Assembly (NCBI GenBank): GCA_032718565.1
Contig: JAVGVS010000020.1
Coordinates: forward strand, 88,501 to 152,500
Origin: Distichodus sexfasciatus
Taxonomy: Eukaryota > Chordata > Actinopteri > Characiformes > Distichodontidae
Direction of reading: 5' to 3'
DNA length: 64,000 nt
A program made the position numbers and the translations under genes. A model generated the notes under the pieces. It had not been told where the DNA came from. It made no database searches and was given only the letters and a program-made list of their open reading frames with translations. Positions 1-10,869 of the stretch are shown here, piece after piece (positions within the stretch are counted from its first letter, which is position 1; each line of letters begins with the position of its first letter).

Positions 1-466
1 AGTTGTATATGTTTAGCAATGTTAGGAAGTGGCTAACTACCAGACCTGGGAAGTAACGTAGAACAAATACTTTGCTACTGTACTTAGGTAGAATGTTCGG
101 GTAGCTTTACTTTACTTGATTATTTATTTTTGTGCCAAGTTTGAACTCTTATTACCTACATTTTTAGAATGAATATCTGTATTTCTACTCCTTACATTTT
201 CAAATCAGGCTCATTACTCTTGTTTGGTTTAATTAAGCTGAGATGAGGTTTATCAGGCCATTTTGCCAGTACTATATTAAAACTGTAACTTGGCTGTAGC
301 TTAGCAGCTTTTAATCATAAGTAGCTTGGAGCTCAAAAAGAGAATGCTAAACTAAAATGTTGAGCTTAAGTTCCAAACAATGTTTCATGTTATTGTCTGG
401 AGAGCGCAGTGGTCAAATCACCAGAGCAGGGAATCAGGATTGTACAATGATAGCCACAAACAAATG

Positions 467-632
467 TGCATTTGACCCATCCGTGATAGTGCAGGTGACA
501 GCTGAGATGGGCAGCCCCCGGGGAGCAGGACTTGGGGACAATACCTTCCTCATGAGTACCTCAGTAGTACCTTTACTGTTATGGGATTTGAACGTTCCCA
601 TCCCTAGACGACCGCTATAACCGTTATGCTAC
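467..632 (-). mobile_element. tRNA-derived SINE (family A) in tandem unit 1
   Basis: It shows the minus-strand signature shared by all family A copies: CATTTGACCCATCC, GCTTGGGGAC-like, GAGTACCTCAGTAGTACC, a degenerate B box (GGGATTTGAAC) and CCGTTATGCTACCAACTGCC at the head. The 5' SINE head is at the right end. Confidence 0.8.
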
Positions 633-867
633 CAACTGCCAACATTTAGTTTGAAGGTAGTTAGCAACTTTTCTGTGCCTCTTGTAGTGTAGCTAACCAC
701 TATATTGAAACTGTAGCTCGGCTGTAGTTTAGCAAATTTCAATCTCAAGCAGCTTGTAGCTCAAAAATCTAATGTTAAGCTAAAATGCTAGCTTACGTTC
801 CAAACAATGTTCCAAGCTACTGTCTGGAGAACGCTGTTGTCAAATCGCTGGAGCAGGCAATCAGGAT

Positions 868-1017
868 TTGACCCATCCATGAAGGAGTAGTGAACAGCCA
901 AAAAATGGGCGGTGCCCGGGGAGCAGTGCTTGGGGACGGTGACTTCCTCATGAATACCTCAGTAGTACATTTACCGGCCCGGAATTCAAACACCCTAACT
1001 GTTATGCCACCAACTGC
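868..1017 (-). mobile_element. tRNA-derived SINE (family A) in tandem unit 2
   Basis: Same layout as the copy at 467-632, with GCTTGGGGACGGTGACTTCC and a head ending CACCAACTGCCCC. Being at the same site in its tandem unit, it arose by duplication, not by a separate insertion. Confidence 0.8.
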
Positions 1018-1239
1018 CCCAATGTAGTTTGGATGTAATTAGCTACTTTTTCTCTGCAGCTTGTAGTGTAGCTAACATAATATTAAAACTGTAGCTTGGC
1101 TGTAGCTTAGCAACTTTAAATCATGAGTAGCTTGTAGCTCGAAAAGCTAAAAATGTTAAGTTTAAGTTCCAAACAATGTTCCAATGTATTGTCTGCGGAA
1201 CGCAGTCATTAAATCGCCGCAGGAGGGGATTGTGATTTC

Positions 1240-1545
1240 AGAGGGAGGCGAATAATGGATGCTTTTCTCCTTAGGGACTGGCGCCACTGGAGAAGACTTA
1301 AGGCCTTAATGGACACCATTAAGCATGAAAAATGGCAGCTGTCTCATCTGATATGAAAGAGTAAATCTCGCTCGGCTCTGCTGGCTATTAATAGGCAATC
1401 TATCAGATTATGTTCAGACACAACAGCCTCAACAAGAAAGGTGCCAGGGAAAATCGCGCTCAGAGTGGCTAGTGATGAACGAGGGCTCGACTCCACCGGC
1501 TTATGCTGTGAGAAGAAAAATCAGACGACTTTGTTTACAAAGTAG
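1240..1545. other. Single-copy, high-complexity segment; candidate conserved non-coding element
   Basis: It lacks simple repeats and matches no other part of the window. Balanced base composition with short TAAT/ATTA-type sites contrasts with its repeat neighbours. No coding frame is credible. Conservation is inferred from appearance only. Confidence 0.35.
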
Positions 1546-1550
1546 AGGCA

Positions 1551-1880
1551 TTCGGTACACGACTGAGCAGAACAATGAGCAGAACAAGCAACGCAACACA
1601 CTACAACCCCAAAAGCAAATCACGTGATTACACTGTTTAATTTCTGTAACAACACCAGGTCTCGCTCACCCTCGTGTTCCGGATGGTTTTAGGGACCGTG
1701 TCCAAATGAAGAATTTTTGAGATATTTTATTAATAAATAATTTGGCATATACATATGGGTGTGGAATTATTACAGTGTTTTAGTTAGGAAAACAGTATTT
1801 AAGTCAAGAATTCATTAAAGATAACAGAATAATCTCAGTCATGTATTCAGACATTTTTTAAAGCATTATTTTCTGTTTTC
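1551..1880 (-). repeat. Dispersed repeat family B, copy 1
   Basis: Its reverse complement matches 30231-30580 through its length: TGCTTTTGG-GTTGTAGTGTGTTG, a CACGTG-like site, GGTCCCTAA, then CCCATATGTATA and CTGTCTGAATACATGACTGAG. Probably a non-autonomous transposon; family not identified. Confidence 0.8.
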
Positions 1881-2679
1881 TTTTCATAAAAGAAAATTTT
1901 CAATATCGGTATCATATCAGACATAAAAAAAAGTGGTGCCGTTCCATGCTTAGTGTCAACCATAAAGCAGTTTCGGTGAAGCCGTTTGGAAGGTGTGGTT
2001 TTATGTCTTGAGGAAAAAAAGAATGAAAAAAGGTCAGACCCCATTAGCCCCACCTCTCTTCCCACAATGCACCTCTTCCTACCCATCAGTGTCACTTTTC
2101 TTCTCGTACGGCTAAAGCGATATCTTAACAAGTGGAAATTGCTGGAATTTAGACAATAAATCTAATTTTTCCCTGCACAAGGTGTATCACTTTTCCTGGA
2201 ACTGCATGAAAAGCGAGTCCCAGTCTATTTCTAGCGTTTCCCTCTCATTTGAAGTAATCTTATCGTGTGAAATTCTCAGAACCTATTAGCATATCATCTT
2301 TTCCTCTATCAAAGCATTTATTTCTTAAATATCCTATTTTTTTTTTTTTTTATAGTTCTGACAGATGCTTTTACTGTGAAAATAAGTGTGAAGGAAACCA
2401 AGATGGCAAATGATAAAGAAATTAAGAACGATTGAGAAAATTAACTCTGGATTTCTAGAGTGAGTCAGTTTTCTGAGCGTTAGTTCTTCCTTAAAGAACT
2501 CAATTTCATCATTTTTTTTCCATTATATGCTGTCATCCATATAAAATGACACCCAGATTGATGACTTGAAGCTCATAATAATACCCTAAGTCAATAACTT
2601 TGTACAGCACTTAATGTGCTATTGCTTATACTGTATAGATAATGCATCAAACTCATTCAGAGGATAAACATTTTAATGG

Positions 2680-2925
2680 CTTCTTGTTTAGTTGAGTCTA
2701 CATTCATCATGGGAATAATTTTTATATCTATCCCATGCCATTGTGGCTCTAACAAGCCAAACGAGAATAATTTCGTTCACAGATTCATGAAAAGTCGTGT
2801 TGTGTTAATACAGCTGACCTCCGTGAGCGTTTCATTAAGAACGCCGGAATAATGACTCAGATGGAACGGGTAATTTGTCTCAATTACATGTCGGCAAAAT
2901 GCTGGGCTGGCAATGGAACCTCATG
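2680..2925. other. Single-copy segment; candidate conserved non-coding element
   Basis: This is a repeat-free stretch with ATTA-rich sites and an AP-1-like TGACTCA (about 2853-2859). No coding potential. Candidate regulatory DNA by appearance only. Confidence 0.3.
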
Positions 2926-3365
2926 CATGGCGCTTTTCTCACACTATCCTGTTATTTAAGAGGCTGCTAATGGAAAAATTACCAAAGAAGGAGAGAAAGA
3001 GGGGATTTTTTTTCCTCCAGCTTGAATCCATGGGGTTAATCACTTGGGTTAGTCAAATTAAGATGCACAAACCCGATATCTACCGAGATCACCTACTAAT
3101 GCATGCATCTGTGAACATAAATTAAGTTAGATTTATCGCCATCCTACATGCACATACAGTGAAACATCACAGTGCAATCCTCCCTGTCTCTAATGCATAA
3201 TGTAATGTATGATATCAAAATACACTAGACACCGACTCCATAAACCACCTCGTCTTGTTATTATTGGTCTTGTTGTCCACTTCCAGCCTAGCAGTGATAC
3301 TGATGTGTTGATTGATTTTCTCATTTATTTCACTGTTGCATTCAGAATAAACATGGCATGATACC

Positions 3366-3562
3366 ACTTTTTAAACAGAAAATAACGCTTAAAAATGTCT
3401 GAATACATAAGTGACATTAATCTGTTATGTTTAAGGAAATACTTGACTCAAATACCATTTTCCTAATTAAAACAATGTAATAATAACAAAACCATATGTA
3501 TAGGCTAAATTATTTTTTATTAAAATAACATTTCAAAAATAATCCGCTTAAACACAGCTATA
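3366..3562 (+). repeat. Dispersed repeat family B, copy 2 (truncated)
   Basis: It matches the first ~195 bases of 30231-30580 (TTTTTAAACAGAAAATAA, TGTCTGAATACAT, GGAAATACTT, CCATATGTATA, TTTAAACACAG). The match breaks exactly where a Tc1-like end begins, suggesting the transposon inserted in or truncated this copy. Confidence 0.8.
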
Positions 3563-3772
3563 TACAGTACTTTGCAAAAGTTTTAGGCAGGTGTGAAAAA
3601 ATGCTGTAAACAAAGAATGCTTTCAGAAATATAAATAATAATTGGTTGTTTTTATCAATTTACAAAATGCAGTGAATGAACAAAAAATCTAAATCAAATC
3701 AATATTTGGTGTTACTACCTTTTGCCTTCAAACCAGCATCAATTCTTATAGGTACACTTGCACAAAGTCACA
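3563..3772 (+). mobile_element. Tc1/mariner-like transposon, 5' end fragment
   Basis: It begins TACAGTACTTTGCAAAAGT and continues TTAGGCAGGTGTGAAAAA, then AATCAATATTTGGTGTTACT, which is the terminal and subterminal sequence of widespread fish Tc1-like elements. The transposase region and right end are absent, so it is a truncated inactive relic. Confidence 0.8.
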
Positions 3773-3786
3773 TTTGTGAAACATTC

Positions 3787-3857
3787 TCACATTTGGTTCT
3801 CATGAGCAAAGGTCGACACATGTAAGTGCTTGACCATTACTAACAATCTGTCCTGCA
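3787..3857 (+). repeat. 71-bp dispersed repeat, copy 1
   Basis: Near-identical to 6128-6200 (core GGTCGACACATGTAAGTGCT, then TGACCATTACTAACAAT). The similarity ends abruptly on both sides. Family unknown. Confidence 0.75.
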
Positions 3858-5078
3858 GCACTAAGACCCTATTCACATGGGCGTTCAAATCTTGGACAAA
3901 TGAACACACTCTGAACGCCCTACGTGTTTTTGTTGCATTTTGTAGCTGCGCTTGACTGATTTCACTGAGGCGTTACATTGGCTTTCTTTGATGCTGTTTA
4001 ATGCTCTTTAACGCCAACCTGCAGCCCAATTTGCAATTTTGTGTGTTTACCTGTGAGGGCAGTAATCAGGCTGTCTAAAGTGTTTTCCCGTATGCCGAAA
4101 CGGAATCATGGGACATATTCGGTCCAGGAGCTCAACTGAATGATCATGCAAACGCAATATCGACGTTTGCTTTGTATTTGGTTGTATTTGTATGTGTCAT
4201 CTTTAATTCAGAATTAAATTAATCTGTTATAAGCAAAAATACAGAGGTTTCTTTTGTATACATATATTGTTTTATACTAATAAAATGGCACATGAGCCTA
4301 CATTAAACATTTTTTAACAGCATTATGCACAATAAAAAACTTAAACAAGGCAGAATAAACCTATATGCAAGAAGTATGAATATAAAATGATGTGACATAT
4401 GAATGTATGTCATGAAACCAAGAGAAAACAAGACTGTAATGTTCTTGTACTCTTCTGTTACATCATCTCCGTTCCCATTTCCCATAGAAAAAGGATCACA
4501 AATATTCCTTCACCATTAGTGTAAGTGGAAGAGGGGTCAGATCAAATATGGCCAATTTCCTTCCATTACTGACCATTCTGCAAACTTAGTGTTGTCAAAT
4601 CGAGGCATCGCAGATACCAGGAATGTCATTATTTTTTCCTAAAAAAAAAAAATTTAGTCTTGAAATATGGTGATTTCAAAGATTAGGATTAGGGCTTGTA
4701 AAATTAATGTAACCTATGCACAACACATGTACATGATGCCTCATTTATGATGCATGCCTTTTAGTAGTGTTCTAATATGTAACTTTTAACTTCAACTACT
4801 TAGTCTAAACTACTAAAAATGTTATTTAATAAAAAATAGTATAGTACTAAAGTTCCAACACTAGAGTACTGTCTAGCACAGGTAAAGACTCCGTTATTCT
4901 CTTAAAGCCACCTTTTGGTTGATTCTAAATGAGAACATTTTCAACCCCGTCCTCTTTTGAGTTTTCTTCATTGCCACCAGTCAGTTTTTCAGCATGTGGA
5001 GATCAGGCCTTCTGCCATACCGAAAAACGCCAGATTTTCCATATTTGCAATGCGTTTCCAAAGTTGTATGTGTTTGCC

Positions 5079-5472
5079 ATATGTGACCCTCCACGGCACA
5101 ATCAGTCGCTTGTCGCAAATTTTCAAAATTGAGTTATGTTTTCATGAAAGGGCATAAATCAACTTTCAAAATGATACCTATACTGAATGAATCGGACGAC
5201 ATATGACTGAGATATCAACATTCAATGGAGTTGGGTTTCTCCTGTCAAGTAAGAAATGGAGAAATCTGCCTTTGAAGTTGACTATCGCCGTAGCACTCAC
5301 AGACGCTTGGTGCGGTCGTGGCTACGTTTGTATTTACGGTAGTCTATGCTGCATTCACAGCCACACGGATAGCCTACCTGCGTTAGGTTAACTGAACTCG
5401 GGAGACTTGCTAGTCAATGAGTGGATTTACCGTAAATATTGAAGTAGAGCAGGCAAAACCGAAACTTTTAAC
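5079..5472 (+). repeat. Dispersed repeat family C, copy 1
   Basis: A ~390-bp element starting ATATGTGACCCTCCACGGCA and ending GAAACTTTTAACA. It matches 6587-7015 at roughly 90 percent by eye. It lacks a 28-base segment present in copy 2 after AACTCGG-AGACT. Likely a non-autonomous DNA transposon; the short reading frames inside it are not genes. Confidence 0.85.
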
Positions 5473-6127
5473 ATTCTGCTGGAATAGAATATTAATTACA
5501 GTATAGACCTTTCACTGTTTCAAAACACTAAGCAGGTAGCATAAGAATTCCATTAATGTTTGAACAACAAGAAATATGGATGTGATGCACTAACATCTCA
5601 TTGGCTGTCACTTATTAGCTGGGTAAATATCTGTCACATGTCTTTTGGCATTTTCTTTATAGTAAAGGTGTTCAAATGGTCAACATGCTGTACATTTATT
5701 TGCTAGCAAAAATAATGAGTATATTTTGGGTATTTAGTAACATGCAAATCATGAACATCTTAATGTGTGCAGAAACTTTTGAGTATATAGCCCATGTCTG
5801 TTTGGTTAAATTGCATAGATGTGATCTGTGAGTGCCAACTGAGTTATTACTAAGTTACAACACTTAAAACATGAAAAAGGCCTAATAATTTGCAAAAACC
5901 TTTTTGAGTATCATGCAAATGTGCCAAAGCCTTTGATTGGTAATGTATATCCTGCCTGGGTCTAAAAACAAACATGGTTGGTGTTAACTCCATTCTTAAG
6001 ATTGAAAATCTTTTTCTTCTTCTAGTACTGAAAACAAACAGAAGGCTAGATAAAAGTATAAAGAATCTTTATTGAGAACCAAGCTTTACTCCAACCCAGC
6101 AGTTTCACGCCCGTTTAAAGTCTGTAG

Positions 6128-6200
6128 TCACATTTGGTTTTCATGAGCAAAGGTCGTCACATGTAAGTGCTTGACCATTACTAACAATTTGTCCAACAGC
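6128..6200 (+). repeat. 71-bp dispersed repeat, copy 2
   Basis: Second copy of the element at 3787-3857, same orientation, with a few substitutions (GGTCGTCAC for GGTCGACAC). Confidence 0.75.
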
Positions 6201-6586
6201 CAGATAATTTAATCTGGCATCACACTAGAACTGTCTGCTCCTAGTCTTTCCATCTCTCAGTTTCTCACCACCAGGTCACTGGCTCTGCGGTTCACGGGTT
6301 TATAAGAGGATCCGTGCACATGATTCTGAGGTTTCGGGCTTGGAGGGTCTGTGTGAGTTGTGTGAGTTGTCACTGCTGTTACAATGTCATGTTAAATTCA
6401 ACTCAACTCAAGGCTCCAAGGATCCCTGCTGAACCCGCACTGACAGCATGCTTTAATTTTGCCTGGTGTATAGTTTTTGGCACAAAAAGGTCACAAGTGA
6501 AATGGACCAGTTAAGCTAGCCAACAGCTAAAAGCTTTTTTCAGAAATTCTAAATGAATGAAACGATATGACAGGTTAAAACATTTT

Positions 6587-7015
6587 ATATGTGACCCTCC
6601 ACGGGAAAATCAGTCGCTTGTCGCAAATTTTCAAAATTGAGTTATTATGTTGTCATGAAAGGGCATAAATCGACCTTCAAAATGATACCTATAACGAATG
6701 AATCGGCCGACATATGACTGAGATATCAGCATTCAAAGGAGTCTGTTTTCCCCTGTCACGGCAAGTGAGAAACGGAGAAATCTGCCTTTGAAGTTGACTA
6801 TCGTCGTAGCACTCACAGACGCTTGGTGCGGTCGCGGCTACGTTCGTATTTACAGTATCCTACGCTGCATTCACAGCCACATGGATAGCCTACCTGCGTT
6901 AGGTTAACTGAACTCGGAAGACTGAGATGGATTCCGGAGAAATATCTTCACGCTAGTCAACGAGTGGATTTACCGTAAATATTGAAGTAGAGCGGTCAAA
7001 ACAGAAACTTTTAAC
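6587..7015 (+). repeat. Dispersed repeat family C, copy 2
   Basis: The longer copy of family C, in the same orientation, 1.5 kb from copy 1. Both share GCTTGGTGCGGTCG, CCTACCTGCGTTAGG and TTTACCGTAAATATTGAAGT. Confidence 0.85.
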
Positions 7016-7079
7016 AATATTTGGCAGATTAATCGATTACTATTTCATTTCCAGGATTTTAAAAAATAAACCAAACATT

Positions 7080-7190
7080 CTGTTTCAGTTTTTCTATATT
7101 TATTTTTTACTCTCTAACTTTATAAAATGAAAAACAAATATTTTCTGATTGTTTGAAAATGAAGAAATATTGAATGGTTCACATTTTTAA
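7080..7190 (+). repeat. Dispersed repeat family D, internal fragment
   Basis: TATTTATTTTTTACTCTCTA followed by ATATTTTCTGAT and AAAATGAAGAAATA matches the middle of the longer copy at 10870-11815. Confidence 0.7.
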
Positions 7191-8501
7191 GTGCCGCCAA
7201 AAATTATTATTATGATTTAATGGGGTTCATAAATTGGACAGAATAAATTAACATCCAAAAATCACAGTTAGATAAAAGGGGTTTAGAGCAGAGGAAAATC
7301 TAATCTAAGAGGAAAATCAGCTTATACAAAACCATCAGGGTTAAAAAGGTTAATCAAGACGCTCTGTATTCCCTCCAACTCCAAATGCAAATTCATCCAA
7401 AATATTTCATTCAAGCTTTCAAGTAGCAGCAATTATTTACTCCCTCCAGCCAACTTGGTTCAGTCAGCTGCTTCACTGTTCTGCACCTCAAGCATATTTA
7501 AGCACATTTTATCCAAAAAGTATTGACACTCAAAAAAATTGCATGTTGCGACTGGCTAAGTACATCAACAAGAACATTTTGTCTGGATTTTCCATCTCAG
7601 TCCTGCTTAGGGCAGAAACTGGATGGATCCGTGTTGATCATTTGTCAACGTGTTTTGGCATGAAATCGATGCAAGGCTCTCGGATTTCCGCAAAAAATGC
7701 TGTTGAGTTCTCAAAATGTTATTGACACAGTTCTCAGACCGCCTAGTGCAGACTTTATGCTTGCAAACAGGATGATAGTTTGAAAAGTGTATTCTAACAA
7801 AATTTTCATTCTTAAACCATGAGTTATGTTAGGGTTAAGGTTAGGATTATAGTGAGGAAAATCTTTTGCTTTTGTTACACCAGCGCCACTTCCACCCCGC
7901 ATATGGCAGTCTACATCACCGGAATTCTTTTATCACTCGTTATGCTGAGCTTCCCACTCATTATTATCCTCACCTGTTCCCTGTTAAATCACCCACTCAG
8001 TCTGCTTCCTATAGGTTGAACGGTTGACATGCCTACAATCCTCACATTGAAATCCCTCAACATTACAATGGAATATAAAGGAACACTTTGTGATTATCAG
8101 TGGATTACTGCAAACCCAATGGCACTGCAGAGGCCTGTGGAAGTGGTTTAAACGGTACACTCGGGTGTGATGAAGAGGAGAGAATAAAGTTTTGGGAAAT
8201 CACCGAACAGAGAGAGAGTGCTGGAGGGTTTTTAGTTAAATACGACGTGTTTCTAACTAATAACATCCCAGCAAATAGCTTCACATTTTCCACAGTATTT
8301 TTTGGACTCCCTACATTTTTAAAAAATATTCCAATTTTAACAAGACAATTTAAGATTAGCAGACATAATGTTTTAAAGGTACACAGGTTGCTGAAATATA
8401 CACAATCACACACACATACACACACATCAAACTCTCTTCGCTTTCTTTTTTTCGTCTTCACACTTTCTCTCAGATAAATATAGAAAATGTATTTTCCTTA
8501 C

Positions 8502-8528
8502 CCATAAACTCAATCCCCAGGTGATCTG
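8502..8528 (-). CDS. nrg3: Neuregulin-3 27-bp juxtamembrane microexon (TDHLGIEFM)
   Basis: Read on the minus strand, the 27 bases complete a Thr codon opened by the EGF exon, encode DHLGIEFM, and leave one G (phase 1 in, phase 1 out). The protein joint is SDP-TDHLGIEFM, which matches the neuregulin-3 linker as I know it from vertebrates. NRG1 has the paralogous 24-bp beta-1 microexon (HLGIEFM) at the same place. The donor is GTAAGG at 8496-8501. The acceptor is a tandem CAG-CAG (8526-8531). Use of the second CAG would give a 24-bp exon and change Thr-Asp to Asn. A long pyrimidine tract (8545-8575) is pushed about 20 bases upstream, with a TGC between it and the acceptor. Length is a multiple of three, so skipping keeps frame. 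The segment lies outside the membrane, next to where neuregulins are cleaved. It is too short for ORF calling and was recognised from splice signals plus family sequence. Confidence 0.92.
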
Positions 8529-8575
8529 CTGCTCCAGCAGTTAAAGGAAGAAAAGGAAGGGAAAAAAGAAAAATA
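8529..8575 (-). promoter_or_regulatory. nrg3: Microexon acceptor region: NAGNAG with shifted pyrimidine tract and TGC
   Basis: On the minus strand the intron end reads pyrimidine tract (8545-8575), then TTTAAC as a plausible branch site, then TGCTGGAGCAG directly before the exon's CAG. A TGC (UGC in RNA) close to the acceptor with an upstream-displaced pyrimidine tract is the arrangement described for neural microexons controlled by SRRM4 (nSR100). The sequence fits; regulation itself is inference. Confidence 0.55.
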
Positions 8576-9899
8576 CAAATGTCATTAGCAACATTACACA
8601 ACATTTTGGTGTGTAATTCTATTCTGGGCTAAGTCCTGTGGAGAAGGAGTTAACGTCACGTGTTGTTCCAGAGCAGCAGAGGAACTGATAAGTGGATTAA
8701 ACCTGAGTTTAAGTCTAAACTAGAGACTTAATAAATAAAAATGTGCGATTTTAGTTATATGAGGTATTCAAAATTACAATAGAATAAAATTACATGGAGA
8801 TTAAATTCAGGAAAAGAGATGAGGAACTTAGCAGCTGGAGAATTATCACCTGAAGTGTAAATATGTACAAAAAAGACCAAATTTAAACACAATAAAATGA
8901 TTATAAACTAGGGACAACTTAAAAAAAATATATTTAAAAAGTAGAAAAATTGTGGATACAATACATTTTAAATAATGAGTATGTAAAGCCATTATAAAAA
9001 CATTACAAGCATAGAGTTAGGATTAGATTATTATATAAATTAATACTAAAGGAAACAGGTAATTATTGATTTTTATACAAAAGTGGTGTAAGTGGAAAAA
9101 GTATTTTGTCTTGGTAAAGATTGGAAATGACTTCCGACAAGAACAAGATCAGGTTGGAACTCTAATGTGACGCTGAACACACATTGTTTATTTGAATAGT
9201 GCAAACCACAGCTCATGGTCATTCCTGGTTATTGTTTAGTTTGTTTGTTATGCAGTGTTCTGTCCCTGCCACTGCAAAAATTATATCTGGTTTAACTTAG
9301 AACTTAAGTTGAAGATGTGCATTAATTAGTTTTGAACTTATTACTTTAATTATAGTTTAGCTTTTTTTTAAATCTATTTTTATTTTTTAATTGCTATCTG
9401 TACGTTGACATGACTAGTGAAATAGTGCTTGTTGTTTCAACTCCAAAATGCACTTAACATGCTTCCTTGAGAGGTTTCAGTTGAATTAAATTTTAATATC
9501 GCTTTTCTACAAACCAAGTTCTACACAAGAATATACTGTTTTAATATTTGAATTATGGTTGTAAATACAATAAAAAGACACTTTTATTTTCTACTACAAG
9601 TCCACAGTTGAGTGTGTTGAAACATGTCTTCAATGTGATATTCCATTTCTCCAGCAGGTTTAGGTTTAAGTCTAATACAGGTTATTCTCAACATAAATAG
9701 CAGTGATTTTGTCAGAATATTTATAACGACAGAAGTTGAAGTGTGAAGATGATGGAGACATCTGTGTACTTCTCCTTTAAAAATAGTATAAAATGCACAA
9801 AAGTGTGTGCAGTGAGGTGAGGGAGGCAGATGGTGGGACAGGTGCAGTTCAGGGGGTTTCAACCGTGATCACTACACACTGTTTCCCCTTTACACCTGC

Positions 9900-9926
9900 A
9901 CACATATGAACACACACAAACACACC

Positions 9927-9972
<46 letters not shown>

Positions 9973-10282
9973 GACAAACAAGCACACATATGGCAATGCG
10001 AACATGCTGACAAGGAAGGACACACACCTGTTCACACACACACACGGTCTTGTATAGATGCTGACAAGGACACACACACACACACACATATAGACAAACA
10101 AGCACACATATGGTCATGCGTACATGCTGACAAGGACACACACACACACGGAAATGGATAGAACATACTCACAAAAACATTATTGTGTAAACACACACAC
10201 CTAAATATAATAAGTTCCACCTTTCTAGAATTATTAATGTACACACACACACACACATACACACACACACACACACAATGAG
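9900..10282. repeat. AC microsatellites with a 120-bp minisatellite unit
   Basis: AC tracts (about 9926-9968, 10030-10045, 10074-10088, 10240-10280) alternate with a unit containing ATATAGACAAACAAGCACAC and CATGCTGACAAGGA, repeated once at a 120-bp offset. Apparent open frames here are translation of the AC repeat. Confidence 0.9.
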
Positions 10283-10384
10283 TATAAGACAGTGGGAGGA
10301 GGACAGAAAGAATCTGTCTAAGTAGCCAAACATTTTTCACTCCAGTTTTGTTTCAGTTTCTCTCAAAGCGTACGAGATTAAACA

Positions 10385-10800
10385 AGCCGGCCGGAAGATG
10401 CACTTTCACGCCTCAACACCCAGACAGCAAACACGTTTCAGCTGGTTTCACAATAACTTTCATTTAAAAAATGGGCCAATTTAGCAGATCTGAGGATTTT
10501 TTTGGTATATGAAGCAGACGTGTAACATACAGGACGTGATTCATCAGCGTGGTGGTGGATTCATGAATCACTGTTTGATTCCAGAGCCGCTTGTTGATTC
10601 ACGGCAAGCCTGTTTCTCCGCAGGGCATCTTATTTAAGATAATCTCTGATGCCAGCGCAACATGCCACCATTTCTAAACCACAGGAGGGCATCCATGTGC
10701 CAAGCCTGATGCCATCTCCCACTAAATTTATTATGAACCACAATTGAACACGATTCCTGGAAGATTATAAAGCAGTTAAGATAACCTTCAACCCTTAAGC
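10385..10800. other. Single-copy segment; candidate conserved non-coding element
   Basis: About 415 bases without repeats, with several ATTCATGAATC/TTGATTC motifs and TTTATTATGAAC. No similarity elsewhere in the window and no coding frame. The conserved status is inference. Confidence 0.35.
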
Positions 10801-10869
10801 CAAACGTGGTGAGCCTATGTTGTTTATTGATTTATTTTATTGATTTCTGTTGTCAGATATACTACATTA

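Larger units (their letters stand above)
271..1235. repeat. Tandem array of a ~430-bp unit carrying an internal antisense SINE
   Basis: Two and a half direct copies start at about 271, 699 and 1077 (anchor TATATTGAAACTG-like, then TGGCTGTAGCTTAGCA). Copies 1 and 2 both contain the same SINE in minus orientation at the same place. Copy 3 stops near 1235 before the SINE position. The SINE was therefore present before the duplication. The unit contains short internal GTAGCT-rich sub-repeats. It is not a known family to me. Confidence 0.8.
1..8501 (-). other. nrg3: nrg3 intron downstream of the microexon (partial)
   Basis: It begins at the donor GTAAGG (8496-8501) and runs off the left edge. The next exon in the family encodes ESEEVYQRQ and the transmembrane helix. 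I looked for it and did not find it, so it lies beyond position 1. The intron carries a tandemly duplicated unit, a dispersed repeat pair and a Tc1 fragment. 4240-5075 and 7200-8490 hold no recognised element. Confidence 0.8.

Noticed and set aside
357..620. 87-codon plus-strand frame
   Set aside because: Runs through the antisense SINE of the tandem unit.
8100..8477. 125-codon plus-strand and 118-codon minus-strand frames next to the microexon
   Set aside because: They end in an AC tract, do not overlap the microexon, and show no neuregulin sequence. The minus frame is in intron after the donor at 8496-8501.
1..8495. Search for the exon encoding ESEEVYQRQ and the transmembrane segment
   Set aside because: No match found; expected outside the window.
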